Shown here: positions 34,451 to 45,665 of the stretch, piece by piece
Numbering within the stretch: the first letter of the stretch is position 1
Layout: every line of letters starts with the position of its first letter
Assembly: GCA_023101885.1 (NCBI GenBank)
Contig: JALPQD010000213.1
Coordinates: forward strand, 3,223,751 to 3,287,750
Direction: 5' to 3'
Length of the DNA: 64,000 nt
From: Typhlomys cinereus
Taxonomy: Eukaryota > Chordata > Mammalia > Rodentia > Platacanthomyidae
Position numbers and translations under genes: made by a program
The notes under the pieces: model-generated
Database searches by the model: none
Seen by the model: the letters and a program-made list of their open reading frames with translations, nothing else
What the model was told of the DNA's origin: nothing

Positions 34451-34570
34451 AATAAAGAAGGAAATCTGAACACACCTCTGATCTCAACTCTCGGAGGCAC
34501 AGGCAAGAGGACCAGTAGTTCAAGGGCAGCCGGGTTACATGAGACCCCGTCTCTAAAAGACTAAGCAAAG
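34450..34570 (+). repeat. B1-like SINE
   Basis: CTCTGATCTCAACTCTCGG, AGTTCAAGGGCAGCCGGG and GAGACCCCGTCTCTAAAAG. Confidence 0.7.
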
Positions 34571-34699
34571 TCTGCGCCATAAAAACAAATAAACTGCTTT
34601 GCAGCTGGGCTTGCCAGAGTCCTGTGAAATGTGAACACTAAAGGTTGTCTTAAAAGTTAATTCATACTTGAAAATATAATGCTGCCAATTTCTTTTTTT

Positions 34700-35245
34700 A
34701 GAAATAATTTTTAAAGAGATATTTATTTGAGAAAGAGAGGGGAAAAATAAGCACGCATGGCACATGGGTCTGAAGGTCAGAGGGTAACTTTCAGCAGTCG
34801 GTTCGCTCCTTCTATCATCACGTGGGCTTCCAGGGATCGAGCCCAGGTCACCAGATTTCCCAGCAGCCTCTTACCCACTGTAATGGTTACTCTTTGTGCT
34901 GCTGGGAGAGAGCACCCAAAGTCAAGCAACTTAAGGGAGAAAAGGAGATTTATTCAGCTTACGGTTGCAGAGGGGAGATACAGTCTTTCATGGTGGAAGA
35001 GGCATGGCTGGTGGCAGAAGCTGGAGACCGGCTAGGTTACATCCATCAGGATTGGCAGAGGCTGCGAACCTGCAGAGCTCTCCCGGATGCAGAGTGGGGC
35101 TAATCTACCTCAAGGCCCGCCCCCTGTGACTGCCTTCCTCCTGCAAAGCTCCACCTCCTAAAGGTGCCGTGACCTTTCCAAACACATGAAACTGTGGGAG
35201 ACACATTTCAAACCATGACACCCACTGAGCTATTTCTCCAGCCCT
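34700..35245 (-). repeat. B3-type SINE, antisense, split by a MaLR LTR
   Basis: The left part (34700-34878) carries AGGTCAGAGGGTAACTTTC and CACGTGGGCTTCCAGGG. The right part (35221-35245) carries GAGCTATTTCTCCAGCCC. The LTR between them has a 5-bp duplication. Confidence 0.85.
34879..35220 (-). mobile_element. MaLR-type solo LTR nested in a B3 SINE
   Basis: A 342-bp element reading, on the minus strand, TGTCATGGTTTGAA...AGTAACCATTACA. It contains an internal AATAAATC and CCCTTAAG, typical of rodent MaLR (ORR1/MT-like) LTRs. The 5-bp duplication CCCAC lies at 34874-34878 and 35221-35225. Removing it rejoins an antisense B3 SINE. Confidence 0.85.
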
Positions 35246-35704
35246 GTATCAACTTCACAAGATAAAACAATAGATGGCTTGTGTTGGGGAAGACGGTGTG
35301 GTATGTTTGTGTGTTCATCCACACGTGCAGACACCCCATCATTGGTCAATCTAACGTGGACCGAGGTCGACATGCCCAGTTCCTAGCTTTTCACATCCTA
35401 TAGGCAGGGCAGGCTATGTAGCTATAGCTGTTGCCCACAGTTATGTTTCTATTTCTGGACCAGCGTCTGCATGGAGGATCTGACTCAGTGAGCCCTCAAC
35501 GATGTTGTGTGTCTGAATGAAGCCAAGCATGGGCAGGTGATTCTATCTCCACACACAGAGTATGCGAGACTCCGCGTGTCCAGCACTGTGCCTGAGACAT
35601 TGGATGATTTTCAAACTTTGGCCATCCGTAGGAAGAATTAGAATGATCTGGATCTTTGACTTTGAGCAATCTGGAAATTACTTTGCCGCTTTCATTTTTA
35701 AACA

Positions 35705-35893
35705 TTTTTTAATTAAATGTATTATTTATTGAGAGTGAGAGACAGAGAAAGAGAAACACATGGGCGGTGTGAACTTTGGAGGTTAAAGGACAATTTTCAG
35801 AAGTCGGTTCTCTTTTCTGTCACGTGGGCTCTGGGGAATCAAATTTAGGTCACCAGGTTTGCATGCAGGCACCTTACCTGCTGGGCCGCCCCA
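35705..35893 (-). repeat. B3-type SINE, antisense
   Basis: GGAGGTTAAAGGACAATTTT, CAGAAGTCGGTTCTCTTT and GTCACGTGGGCTCTGGGG. Confidence 0.75.
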
Positions 35894-35894
35894 T

Positions 35895-36083
35895 TATCCC
35901 TTATTTATTATCAGCGGTATGCATGGGCCCCGGCATGCCACAGTGCGGGTGTGGAGGTTAGAGTATAGCTTTGTGGGATCACTTCATACCATTCACTTCT
36001 ACAAAGGTTCCGGGGATCAAACTCAGGCTGTTGGACTTGCACGGCTTAGAGCTTTGACCCGCTGAGCCATCTCTCTGGCTCCA
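35895..36083 (-). repeat. B3-type SINE, antisense, adjacent to the previous copy
   Basis: GGTGTGGAGGTTAGAG, GGGGATCAAACTCAGGC and CCGCTGAGCCATCTCTCTGG. Confidence 0.8.
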
Positions 36084-36089
36084 AATCTG

Positions 36090-37895
36090 TCATTTTAATA
36101 AGCTTGTCAGAGCACGTGATCTGCATGTTGGGAACTCTGGGTCTGATCATTCTCTTGTCTAATCAGATTTCTTAGTTTCTGGGGAAAAGTCGCCTCCCTT
36201 CGTGAGTTCCCAAGTTCTTGGTCACACCTTTCCTGCTCAAGCCTGCCTTTCCGTTATTAACATAACGGAATGTCAGCGGTTAGTTATGTATGGTAAGGGC
36301 GGAAACACAGCTCCATGCTTTCCTGCCAGAGGGGGGTCCCTTAATCTTTTAGGGACTTTGGTTCAGGTAGAGTTGGATCCTTGTCTTTGACACAAAACAG
36401 AATTTCAAGAGGAGCCAGCACGAGGTGCAGTTGGAGTTACTAAAAGATATTTTCAGCGTGGATTTTGTGGCAGCTGCTTGAGAAGGAAAACAAGAGTACA
36501 GGTGTGGGCTTCTCAAAGAAGGTGGTATCTTGTCTTTCCAGCAGCCATCTGTACCATTTTGGTGGGTTTCACACCTACTAGCTTCACAGGGTTGCTAAGG
36601 AACCTAAAGTGAGATCACTGGTGGCTCCTGGGGACACCTAGCAGGGTGACAGTTGATAAGGTAAGAGTCTATTACAGGGATGTTTTAGGGATGCTGAAAG
36701 GCTGGATGTCTTCACTGTAAGCAAGGTGAATCTTCTTGTTTTGAGAATCTCGGAGAAACAACTGTGAAAAAAGCACAGGCCGCATTGGAAAGTCGTAAAG
36801 GTCCAGCTAGGCCTTGAGCATGGTGCACTGTGATTACATGAAAATATCTACATGAAAAATTCTGCTTCTCCGCAAGTCAAGAGGTTCCAACAGCACTCCT
36901 GAGTGAGGGGTTCCCTCCCTTCCCATGCCCCCCATCATCTTTCCTGTCTTCCTGTCCTGACTCATCTCCTGGCCTGGGCCTCGATGGTCCTCTCACTGCT
37001 CTGTATTTCTATGCTGGGCTGGGTCTCCAGCTGTCAGAAGGGAGGTAGAGGCACAGGAGACCACCCTGGGCAACGCAGCTGCAGAACCCTCAAACAGCAT
37101 GTGGGTCAACTTGCATCCTGGAACCCACATACATTTAAGCTCTGGAACCTGAAGATCCTGGCTCTCGGCTCACCCCCGCATCTCAACCCCACATCTGATG
37201 GGATAAGTCTGGTAGGTCAATAATCGCTCGAGGCTGGTGCAGGCGCAAAGATCGTCTCAGTTCCTGAAGATCGATGCTTCCGGAGATGGAGAATTCACTC
37301 CTTCAAGGAAGCCCCTCTTGACTTTTTTTTTTTTTAACCTGACAGGATCCCAGGCAGCTGAGTCATCCCAGCTGAATAAATACCTTCAGCGCCCCCCTTT
37401 TCCCCCTTCTTTCCCGGCTCACTTTCTTTGGGCACATCCTTTGGGCTCCGTCCAGCATGTTTTGGAAACAAGGTGTCTGTTCTGGTTAAGATCCTTCAGC
37501 GGCTCCTCGGTCTTATCGATCTAAGCCAGGGTCCCTGCCAGGGCGGACCCGGCCTTGCTCACCTCGGGAGCTTCAACTCTTCATCCTCTTTTCTGCCCCT
37601 CCCTGCTCCGGTCTAAGGTCCTGCCATCTGCATCCGTTTCTTCACCAAGGTGACATGTGCTCATTCTCCGCTGCGCCGCCACTACCATCAGGGGCGTGTG
37701 CGCTTCTCCTTGAGCTCGTCCTCGCTGAGCGGTCCGTTTCCTGGAGCGATCCTTGCCGCTCCCGCCTCCACCCCCACACCAAGCCCGCTCGCACCGGGCA
37801 GCCTCCCGCAGGCAGCGAAGAGCCTGGCAGGTACTCATTGGATGGATGACTCACTGCAGAAAGGCACAGCCTCACCCCGGTGGGGGTGCTGCTGT
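36090..37895. other. unique DNA upstream of the CDKN2AIPNL island
   Basis: About 1.8 kb without any SINE that I recognise. Possible upstream regulatory region. No coding signal. Confidence 0.45.
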
Positions 37896-37899
37896 CTTC

Positions 37900-38880
37900 T
37901 CCCGGGGGCGCCATCCAAGGGAACCGAAAGCACCCCTCTGCAGCCGGGGCCTCTGCCGTGCCCCTGGGCTGGGGGGAACCGATCCGATCCAAAAGGTCAG
38001 CGCATCTATCTGGCTGGTTTCCAGCCCGCAGCCCGCTGAGCGGAGGGCGCTCTGACTCTGTGCTTGGGAGCCTCAGTTTCCCCACCGGCTCCCGGAGCAG
38101 TGGGCCTCCCCCCACCGCACCTCCCCCAGAGGCCCTTGGAGCCCAGGGGCGGGGGGGGGGGAGCCCAAGGCTGAGTGCGGCGGGGCTGCCCGGGGGCAGC
38201 GCGAGCAGCCGGCTGATCGCCCCGCCGCAGGCCTCCGTGCCCGGAGAGGGCGCTCCAGGCCGGTCCTCCAGAGCAGTCGTTCTCGGCGGGGTCCGCTCTA
38301 GCCGCGCGGCGGTGGCGCGATGCGTGTCGGGAAGGCGGCGGCGGCGGGAGCCATGGTGGGCGGCGAGGCGGCCGCCGCGGTGGAGCAGCTGGTGTCCGGC
38401 GTGCGGCAGGCGGCCGACTTCGCCGAGCAGTTCCGCTCCTACTCGGAGAGCGAGAAGCAATGGAAAGCACGCATGGAATTCATCGTGCGCCACCTGCCCG
38501 ACTACCGCGACCCTCCCGACGGCGGCGGCCGCCTGGACCAGCTGCTGTCCCTCTCCATGGTCTGGGCCAACCACCTCTTCCTGGGCTGCAGGTGCGGAGC
38601 CCCGGCCGGCCGGCCCGTCCCCCTCCCGCGCCTCTCCCCACCCGGCCTCCCTGCGGCAAGACGCTGCGCTTCTCCGAGCCTCGGTCTCCCCGATTGGTCG
38701 AGGGGGGATGGCGATGGCGGGAGCCGTGCGCGGTGGGCTGCGCGGCCGTCCTCGTCGGCCCGGACGCGGCGTCTCTGCACGGCGCAGCTGCAGGCTCCCG
38801 GCTCCGCGCGGCAGAAGCGCAGGGACGGAAACGCAGCCTCCCTCCCGCGTCAGATGACGATGTGCAGCGAGAGGAAATGA
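37900..38880 (+). promoter_or_regulatory. CpG island promoter of CDKN2AIPNL
   Basis: This roughly 1-kb stretch is strongly GC-rich and CpG-dense, unlike its flanks, and contains the first coding exon. There is no TATA box just upstream of the start codon. A G-run at about 38149-38162 could form a G-quadruplex. This is typical of a broad housekeeping promoter. The transcription start cannot be placed from sequence alone. Confidence 0.8.
38353..38591 (+). CDS. CDKN2AIPNL: CDKN2AIPNL coding exon 1
   Basis: This exon has 239 nt and encodes residues 1-79 plus two bases of Ser80. The donor is CTGCAG|gtgcgg. It carries most of the XTBD domain and lies inside the CpG island. The 422-residue open frame on the opposite strand across this exon is a GC-rich shadow. 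Confidence 0.95.
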
Positions 38881-40974
38881 TGTGGACCTCGGGCCTTGCG
38901 GCTTCTGCACGGTTGGCGGACGTCACCGCTGTGGCAGGATGTGACCTGTGGCCCTTAGTGGTTTTATTTTTTTTTTCCTCCCCACCGCACAGCCTGCTGC
39001 GTCTTCAGCTACTGGAGTTTCGTCCTTCTGCCTTCCCTTTTCATGAAAGTAACCAATGCCTTTCTGTTAGGGCCCCGAAGCCCCCTGCATCCTGGGTGCT
39101 GCACTAAGGGACCAGGGCCTGCCTTTGAGGTACCTGATAAAGCACCCCTTAACACTCCGTCACACACACATAGATCTTGAGATTCTTGTACCCCCACGTT
39201 GAGGCGGGGTCTCCGTTTGTAGCTGAGGGTGGTCTTCAACTGGCTAGGGAGCCCAGGATGGTCTTGAACTCCCCATCCTCCTAAGAGTCCACGCTGTTAA
39301 AACCTTTTGCACTTTCTCAAGGTGTCATCCAGGGCCACATGACCCCACCAGGCCCACCCACTTATTTTGCTTTTATCGGTGTTTGTTTTTGTGCTAGACA
39401 GACATTCGGACCCTTGCACATACCAAGTAAGCCCTCTGCCCCTGAGCTACACCCCCAGCCCTGATCCACCTTGGGCCGTCTTGGAGATGGCGGCATTTCA
39501 TGAGAATACAGTGTGCTCTGCGGATCCATCCGCCTTCCTGACTTCCAGGCGCTCCCTGAGAAATCCCCCCTTTTCAAAGAAGATCCAAACTTAGGCAAAT
39601 GGCTGAGAGCTAAACAAATAAACCAATGGTGTTATTTTCATCAGATCAACATTCTATATGTTTTAAAAATATTAAAAAAACTATAAAAATTAAAAAAAAA
39701 CCCACTGGCCTTTGTATGTACCACCAGATGTATGTTCTTTTTGTAATTTCTAGAAATATTTGCTGAGTTGGCAGTCCTTTAGCCCTCTTCTGTCCCTACA
39801 AGTAGAACTATTTCTTCACTTTGTGTGGACCAAGCATAGTCTTCCTCTGCAGTATCAAATCAGTCCTGTGTAGAACCCAGGCTATGTAGAACCTAGGCTC
39901 CTAGGATCAACCCGGGCAGTGGAGCGAGACCTTGCTGATTAACGGTTCTGGTTCTGTAAGAGCTGAGTGCAGTCCTCACGCAGTTTCTTGTGGATGCACG
40001 ATGACTACTAATTCTTCCTGAGTTTTTACCTTGCCACTTTTTATCACGCAGTTACAATAAAGACCTTCTAGACAAGGTGATGGAAATGGCCGATGGGATC
40101 GAAGTGGAGGACCTGCCACAGTTCACAACCCGAAGTGAATTAATGAAAAAGGTAAATAGGGTTTCCGAGTACATTTGATGCGGTGGTGGAGAGATAATGG
40201 TCCCAATTTTGGTGCTACAGTATCACACTGTCTTTTCGTGTGCCAAGACCTTCCATTGTGACTTTTTTACAGTTGTATAAACTTTTTCATAACTAGATAG
40301 CAGTATGATAATTGTGCATTGCTGGTGAAGAAATACGTAAGTTTAACCTCTTCAGTTTGTTTAGTAGCACTCTTTGTTTTTGGGGGGGGTACCGAGGATT
40401 GATCCCAGATCCTCAAAAATGCTAGTAAAAACTGTGGAAATAAGTATGAAAATAGAACTACCATAAGATGTAGCTGTGCCACTCTTGCGTGCCTCCCAGG
40501 AGGACTCCCAGGAGCATACCACAGACATACTGCATGTTCGTTACCGTATTATTCACAATGGTCAACATATATAGCCAACCTAGATGTCCATTTACAGATG
40601 AAGGAAAAGAAAATGTGACTCATATTCATAGTGGAATTTTATTCCGCGGTAAGGAAAATTGTAATTATGAGATTTGTAGGAAGATGGATGGAATTGAAGA
40701 TCATTGGGTTTAGTGAAATAAGCCAGACTTGGACAAGTACCACAGTTTCTCTCATATGTGCACTGTAGACTTAAATGTGTGTGTATGTATGTGTGTATAT
40801 TTAAGTATGTCTGTGCGTTCAAATACCTATAAGTCGGTAAGACGGTTCAGTGGGTAAAGGCCACCAAGTCTGATAGCCAGAGTTGTTGACATGGTGGCAG
40901 AAGAGAACTGATTCCCGCAAGTTGTTCTCTGACCTCTGCGCATGCCTTAGCATGTATTTGCACATGTGTGCGCG

Positions 40975-41011
<37 letters not shown>

Positions 41012-43223
41012 GATACATAGGTGAAAAAAAATCTAACATAAAGGTACAAAAGGACTATGAGGGGGGAGGAAGAAGGACAGGAGAGAGGACTCTACGTCAT
41101 TAGAGAAGGAGGCAGTATTGCTAGGGTAGGAAGGGGACCTTCAAGGTGGGGAGATGAGGGTGGGCAGGACGAGAATGAAAATAGAATCCTAGTGTGGTAA
41201 TCCTGGCGTGGAAGACTGAGGCTGGAGGATTGCCACAAGTTGTGTCCAGCCAGGATTGCATTGTGAGACCCCAAACTAGGGGCTAATAGATAAAAGCCAC
41301 TAGCTTCACAAAAAATTGTGTGTGATGTGTGAGCACCTGTGTTGAAATCAGAGGCCATCTCTCAGGAGTCAGACCTCTTTCTTAGAGGTGATTTCTGAGT
41401 GATCAAACCCAGGTAGTCAGGCCCGGGCTGTAGGCACCTCTGCCCATTGAGCCTGCTGGTCTTTGCCACAACTGTTCTACCTCCCTTTTTGGCTCAAATG
41501 TGAGCGGCCTCCATGGCTTCAGATGAGAGGTGCTTATGTCATCCGACACCGTCCACTTTTGTCTTCTTCCATCCCAGGTTGCACATTAGCATCGGTAACA
41601 CCTCCGTCAGAGTGAGACTTGGAGTGACACCCGGCGGGGTGGGGGGGTCTGTGGTGGCACTGGGGTTTGGTGGTGCTGAAGGAAAACCGTCCAGGCCTCT
41701 TGAGAGCAGAGAGATGTCAGCGGCGCCCGCTTTAGTCCTTGAAAGGCAGCACCTAACGTCACTGCCCTGAGCAGGAGGACAGACCGCGCCAGGTTCCATC
41801 CGGAGCACCGCAGCGCCCTGTGAGCCCAGCTCTTCTCAGGGGCAGCGAGGCTGCCCTTTTAGGCCAGCCTGGTCTACACAGCGACTCTCGGCTCGGGAGA
41901 ACCCTGCGTCAAAAATCTAAACGTAGATTAACTCTCAGGAGTTGATCTAAACCCGGAGCCAGAACTTTCTGCTTGGTGCTCAAGATGCTGGTTTTTAATT
42001 CAAAGTCATCGTGGGCTGGAGAGATGCGCAGGGGTTAAGACTCCGCCTCGCTGTGGTGGGTCCCAGTTAATCCCAGTAACATCTGAATCAGAGAAAAGAG
42101 CCATTGGCAAGAAAGGTAACGTAATCCAATCAGACAGAAGGACGCGGTCCACGCCTCCCGAGACCCTCTGTGTCCCAAGAGGAACAGTGGCAGTGCGGAA
42201 AGTGACCGAAGGCAAAATGTGAAAATTAGAAAAACAGGTGTCTGCATCTCAGGGGACTCTTCTCTGTGTCGCGGCCACACCTGTCATGGAAAGCGGGCGT
42301 GGGGGCGTGCGCCTGCCAAGCCCGCCCTAGAGGCACGGCAGGGGGTGGGAGCTCAAGGGTCCTCAGCCACATGGCCAGTTGGCGTCAGAGAAGGGAGGGA
42401 GGGCAAAGCTGCCCGTGGCTCCTGGGCCAGTCTTGCCCAGCGCAGGCCTGGGGGTCCCAGGTGGCTCGAGTTGTTGCTCACCGTGCCAAAGACCCTTTCT
42501 GTGGTGATCCCAAGGGAAGACTTCTTGTGTTTGCTTTTACTGAGGGTTTTTGGTGAGGCTAGGAAATAGGCCGTTGAAATCTGGAATTGCTGAAAAGACT
42601 TTCAGTTGGCTCAATGACCCTGCTAAACGTTAGGAAATCCATTGAAATACAAGGTGACAGTCAAGGTGATTTCTTCACACCTTGCTGCCAAGTTGTTTCA
42701 AGCCAAGTTTAAATTTACCCAAGTGCTGGAGAGTACCAGGAAGAATACCTCTTCGGCTGGCTGCTATTTGAAGACCCAATTTTACAGTTTCCAATCGTGT
42801 GAACTCCAGGAATATATATAACCTTCCTATCTCCTGAGAACCGAGGCTCTTGCAAGACGCCGTGAATTACTACCTGAAGCCGACTGCGTCCAATTTGGAG
42901 CAATAAGTGTTTGTTCCTTTTTTAGAACCATTCACCCCAGAGTCTGGCAGCAAGCGCTGTGTTGTCATCTTTCCATCGTGGCTTCAGATGGTGAACGCCA
43001 TTAGCCTGCACGTGACAAGTCAGGAAAATCAGACCCTGGCTCTCAAATGGACCGCCTGGTCGATGTTTTGCTGAATTTTCTGTCTGTAGTAAAATATTAA
43101 TAATTTCTGAGTAGACTTACTATCTGCGTGGCACATAAATATTCTATGAGTGTTAAAGATAGATTTGGTTCACCGGGCTCGATGGCTGCCTAACGTTTTC
43201 TCTCTCTCCAGCACCAGAGCTGA
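38353..43223 (+). CDS. CDKN2AIPNL: CDKN2AIP N-terminal-like protein (XRN2-binding domain protein), three-exon CDS
   Basis: The spliced CDS joins 38353-38591, 40052-40151 and 43212-43223: 351 nt, 116 residues plus stop, the same length as the human protein as I recall it. It starts MVGGEAAAAVEQLVSG and ends LMKKHQS. Every junction is GT-AG and the frame stays open. The whole protein is one XTBD fold (the N-terminal domain shared with CDKN2AIP/CARF and NKRF), which in this family binds the nuclear 5'-3' exoribonuclease XRN2. The conserved core runs through RSYSESEKQWKARMEF (about residues 28-43) and the HLPDYRDP segment. I chose the ATG at 38353 because its context (GCCATGG) is optimal and it matches the family start. 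An in-frame ATG lies 33 nt upstream. The promoter is a CpG island. The gene converges on UBE2B, as in human. The XRN2 role is family knowledge; the gene identity is read from the sequence. Confidence 0.96.
38592..40051 (+). other. CDKN2AIPNL: CDKN2AIPNL intron 1
   Basis: This GT-AG intron of 1,460 nt starts inside the CpG island. It holds an antisense B1-like fragment (about 39220-39300), an antisense ID-like fragment (about 39385-39465) and AT-rich unique sequence. No extra coding exon is apparent. Confidence 0.85.
39220..39465 (-). repeat. B1 and ID fragments, antisense
   Basis: GGGAGCCCAGGATGGTCTTG (B1), then CCTGAGCTACACCCCCAGCC (ID), about 90 bases apart. Together they resemble a broken B4 unit in CDKN2AIPNL intron 1. 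Confidence 0.6.
40052..40151 (+). CDS. CDKN2AIPNL: CDKN2AIPNL coding exon 2
   Basis: This exon has 100 nt, from the acceptor cacgcag|TTACAAT to the donor AAAAAG|gtaaat. It encodes the end of Ser80 through Lys113, including the segment VMEMADGIEVEDLPQF. The frame closes exactly at a codon boundary. Reading through the donor adds eight residues (VNRVSEYI) before a TGA, so intron retention would give a slightly different C-terminus. Confidence 0.95.
40470..40770 (+). mobile_element. LINE-1 3'-end fragment (in CDKN2AIPNL intron 2)
   Basis: The blocks TATTCACAATGGTCAACAT, CAGATGAAGGAAAAGAAAAT, GGAAGATGGATGGAATTGAA and AGTGAAATAAGCCAGACTTG follow the order of the conserved 3' end of mammalian L1. 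It is heavily diverged and non-coding. Confidence 0.85.
40835..41030 (+). repeat. B3-type SINE (CDKN2AIPNL intron 2)
   Basis: GACGGTTCAGTGGGTAAAGG, GGTGGCAGAAGAGAACTG and TTGTTCTCTGACCTCTGCGC, then a GC/CA run (40970-41010). Confidence 0.85.
41190..41290 (+). repeat. B1-like SINE
   Basis: GGTAATCCTGGCGTGGAAG, GGCTGGAGGATTGCCAC and GCATTGTGAGACCCCAAAC. Confidence 0.65.
41320..41470 (-). repeat. B3-like SINE, antisense, diverged
   Basis: GTGAGCACCTGTGTTGAAATC, GTGATCAAACCCAGGTAGTC and TGCCCATTGAGCC follow the reversed B3 order. Confidence 0.55.
42011..42070 (+). repeat. B2-like SINE head fragment
   Basis: GGGCTGGAGAGATGCGCAGG, GGTTAAGACTCCGCCTC. The body after about 42070 is not recognisable. 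Confidence 0.5.
43212..43223 (+). CDS. CDKN2AIPNL: CDKN2AIPNL coding exon 3 (last three codons and stop)
   Basis: The acceptor ctctccag is followed by CACCAGAGCTGA, which encodes His-Gln-Ser and the stop. This is the expected family C-terminus. The coding part of this terminal exon is only 12 nt, too short for ORF callers. The rest of the exon is 3' UTR. Confidence 0.9.
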   Translation, partial: HQS

Positions 43224-44490
43224 AGCAGGCGGTGTGCCACGTTCCCATCGGACCCTAAGGACCGGCTGGAGGGGGCTGGGTGCAGGTGACTGACAGCCGC
43301 AGCTCTTGAGACCCCTAGAGGCATCTGGAATGCAAAGGAATCTGGTCTTCCAGGAGCCGGCGCTGTAAGCGAGTGTGAATATTATGTATTTGTGAATCAT
43401 GAACTGTGAGATGATCCCCATCAGCATTGAATGCTTTTATGTTGACAAAATGATGACAGGTAATGAATTTTACAATTTGTAGTTTTGACAAAGCACCCGA
43501 AGTGTGGTTCTGGTGTTTGCCGCCCCCCTTGTCCTTTATTTCCTCATTTCTGCCTGAAACCTATGCCACATCAACACGCCATGGCCACATTTGTCTTTGT
43601 AGGAATGCAAGTCGCTCCGTAGCTCGTGTGCGAGTGCAGCATCTGGCCTATGGCGGAGTCCATCGAGGGTTGGAAGCGGTCGGGCAGAGCGGCGTGGGGG
43701 GCTGGGTTTGATCTTCAGCACGGTGAAGATGGGGTTGGGGGGAGTGGGGAGTGTTGAGTAAACTCAACGACAGGTGATGTATGGCTTTGGCCCGCGGCCA
43801 GGCAGCTGATTTCCAGACTCTGCCCTCCCTGGCTCCTAAGCAGCACGACCCACGGCCTCTCTGGAGGCTGCAGTGGGTCCTGCTTTGCGCTCTGCTTCGC
43901 TCTAAGCCTGGGCAGCAACACCCCTTACATTAATGCGCTCCCTCTGTGGGGTCTCTCCAGTAGGGTCATGACTAGAGGGAGGGGCCACACGCCCCTGCAG
44001 CAGAAGCCCACTGCAGCCGTGTATGCCTGGTGTGACCTGAGGAGTGCAGGCAGCGGAACCGCCACAGGTGAACAGGAGCAGGCTAGGGGACGAGCGGTCA
44101 GCAGCGGGGCAGTTTGTGGCGCCCCCGGGGAGGCCGAGTCTTGGTGTAGCTTTGGATCCCGCCCCATGATTGGGAGGACAGAGCACATCTGTTCCTTCCT
44201 GGAAGTGGAGATCACAGAGCCACCCACCAAAGGCGAGGGCAAGGATGGCTGCACCCCGAGTGCACTCGGCCTCCCTGCTTCTCTCTCCCGTTGTGCTCTT
44301 TGTGCACATTTCCGAAGCCTAAAGTGAAATGAAAAGTATTTACTTTACAAACAGATATTACTTTTAAGATAGGGTCTCCCAATGCAGGATAGGCTGGCTT
44401 TTGAAAAGTATTTACTTTAAACTGCAATTCCCATAGGTTTCTCATGGATTTTGTTCTCTACATCTATCGCCAATAAACAGCGTTTCCATG
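43224..44490 (+). other. CDKN2AIPNL: CDKN2AIPNL probable 3' UTR
   Basis: This is mostly unique sequence after the stop codon, with no convincing coding frame. The first canonical AATAAA on this strand is at 44472-44477, followed by GT/T-rich sequence, so the UTR could be about 1.25 kb. A shorter UTR using a non-canonical signal is equally possible. The end is inferred and no transcript evidence is available. Confidence 0.4.
44472..44477 (+). terminator. candidate polyadenylation signal for CDKN2AIPNL
   Basis: AATAAA lies about 1.25 kb after the stop codon, with TG/T-rich DNA 40-70 bases downstream. It is the first canonical hexamer on this strand after the stop. Confidence 0.4.
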
Positions 44491-44727
44491 GTATGACGTA
44501 GGTTCACACTGGCGTGGTTTCTCTCTGCTGTGCACCACGTGTGGAAGGACCGTCAACTGGCGGCTGAGGCCTGTGCGCCCGAGATGTCTGGTGACGGCTC
44601 TTTTCCTTAACGACCTCAGCAACAAGTTGGTTGCGAGGAACAAGAGCACGTGGTCTGCAGCAGCAGCAGCAGCTTTAGGCTCACAGAGCACGCTGGAGTC
44701 ACATGAGGTCGTTTGATTCTGCGAACA

Positions 44728-44870
44728 TCAGCGGGCCAGCGAGGTAACGAACGCTCAGCAGGTGAAGCCGCCCATGCGGCTGGCATAAGCGTTCAATCCC
44801 TGGAGCCCACCTGGGGGAAGGAGCGCGCCAACCTCTGAAAGCGACCCTCCAACCTCCACAGGCACGTGAC
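44728..44870 (+). repeat. B3-type SINE
   Basis: GCGGGCCAGCGAGGTAACG, GGAGCCCACCTGGGGGAAGG and GACCCTCCAACCTCCAC. Confidence 0.75.
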
Positions 44871-45544
44871 CTTTCTTGCTGTAAATGTTTCAAAAAAGGG
44901 AACACAAAACCCTGCCTTTAGCCGTGTATTGTGTAATGAAACCGAAGGTGGGGAAACGGCGTTTCTTCCTGAACTAGGTAGTGGAGGGGTAGCTGGGGGT
45001 ACATCCAGGGGGTAAGACGATGCTTGGGTGTCACACTGAAGAGGGAAGGAAACGCAGTCCCCAAACGACTCTAGAAATCAGAGAAATGGAACCGAAGCTG
45101 CGTCCTCTTGGGTCGGAACGAGTGGGTACTTCCTAGATCTGTGATGGCCGGGGCCTTCCCACCTGAGGCCCGCAGGTCGCTGCGAGTCTGAGACACACAG
45201 GTCTCGCGTCCTCGGGCAATCAACAGTGAAGAGGGCAGCCTTGCGCCGGGCAGGGCGGGGAACTCATTGCATTTCTGCTCAAACTGGCATCCGATCCCAT
45301 CTGGACTGTTCCCTTTCTGCTGATCGTTCTTGTTGGTGACATTCGCCATGTCCTGTCTGGCCTGGTTGCTGCCAAGCCCAGGTAGTCCCAAGCTCCAAGG
45401 AGCTCTGGCCTCAGCACCCCAAGCTCTTGGTTATGACCGTGACGCCGCACCAGGTTCTTGTGAATGTAGGAGGCGGAGCTGTGTGGAAAGATGCCCGTCT
45501 GCACACGAAGGCCGGCTGGTTCTGTCTGTCCCCAGTGATCTCGG

Positions 45545-45665
45545 GGGCAGTGAGGTGACTCAGTGGCGTCAAGCGCTTACTGCCAAGGCTAACGAAGCCC
45601 AAGCCGACGTGCTGGAAGGTGAGAACCACTTCTCACCATGCTGTGGTGCAGGCGCGCGCACAAAC
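45545..45665 (+). repeat. B3-type SINE
   Basis: GGCAGTGAGGTGACTCAGTGG, CAAGCGCTTACTGCCAAGGC and a CG/CA-rich end. Confidence 0.65.

Larger units (their letters stand above)
40152..43211 (+). other. CDKN2AIPNL: CDKN2AIPNL intron 2
   Basis: This GT-AG intron of 3,060 nt contains an L1 3'-end fragment, B3 and B1 SINE fragments and a CA run. From about 42220 to 43200 the sequence looks unique, with no exon-like signal. Confidence 0.85.

Noticed and set aside
37642..38910. 422-residue open frame antisense to CDKN2AIPNL exon 1
   Set aside because: It is GC-rich, lies opposite a proven conserved exon, and has low-complexity Arg/Pro/Ala content and no recognised domain.
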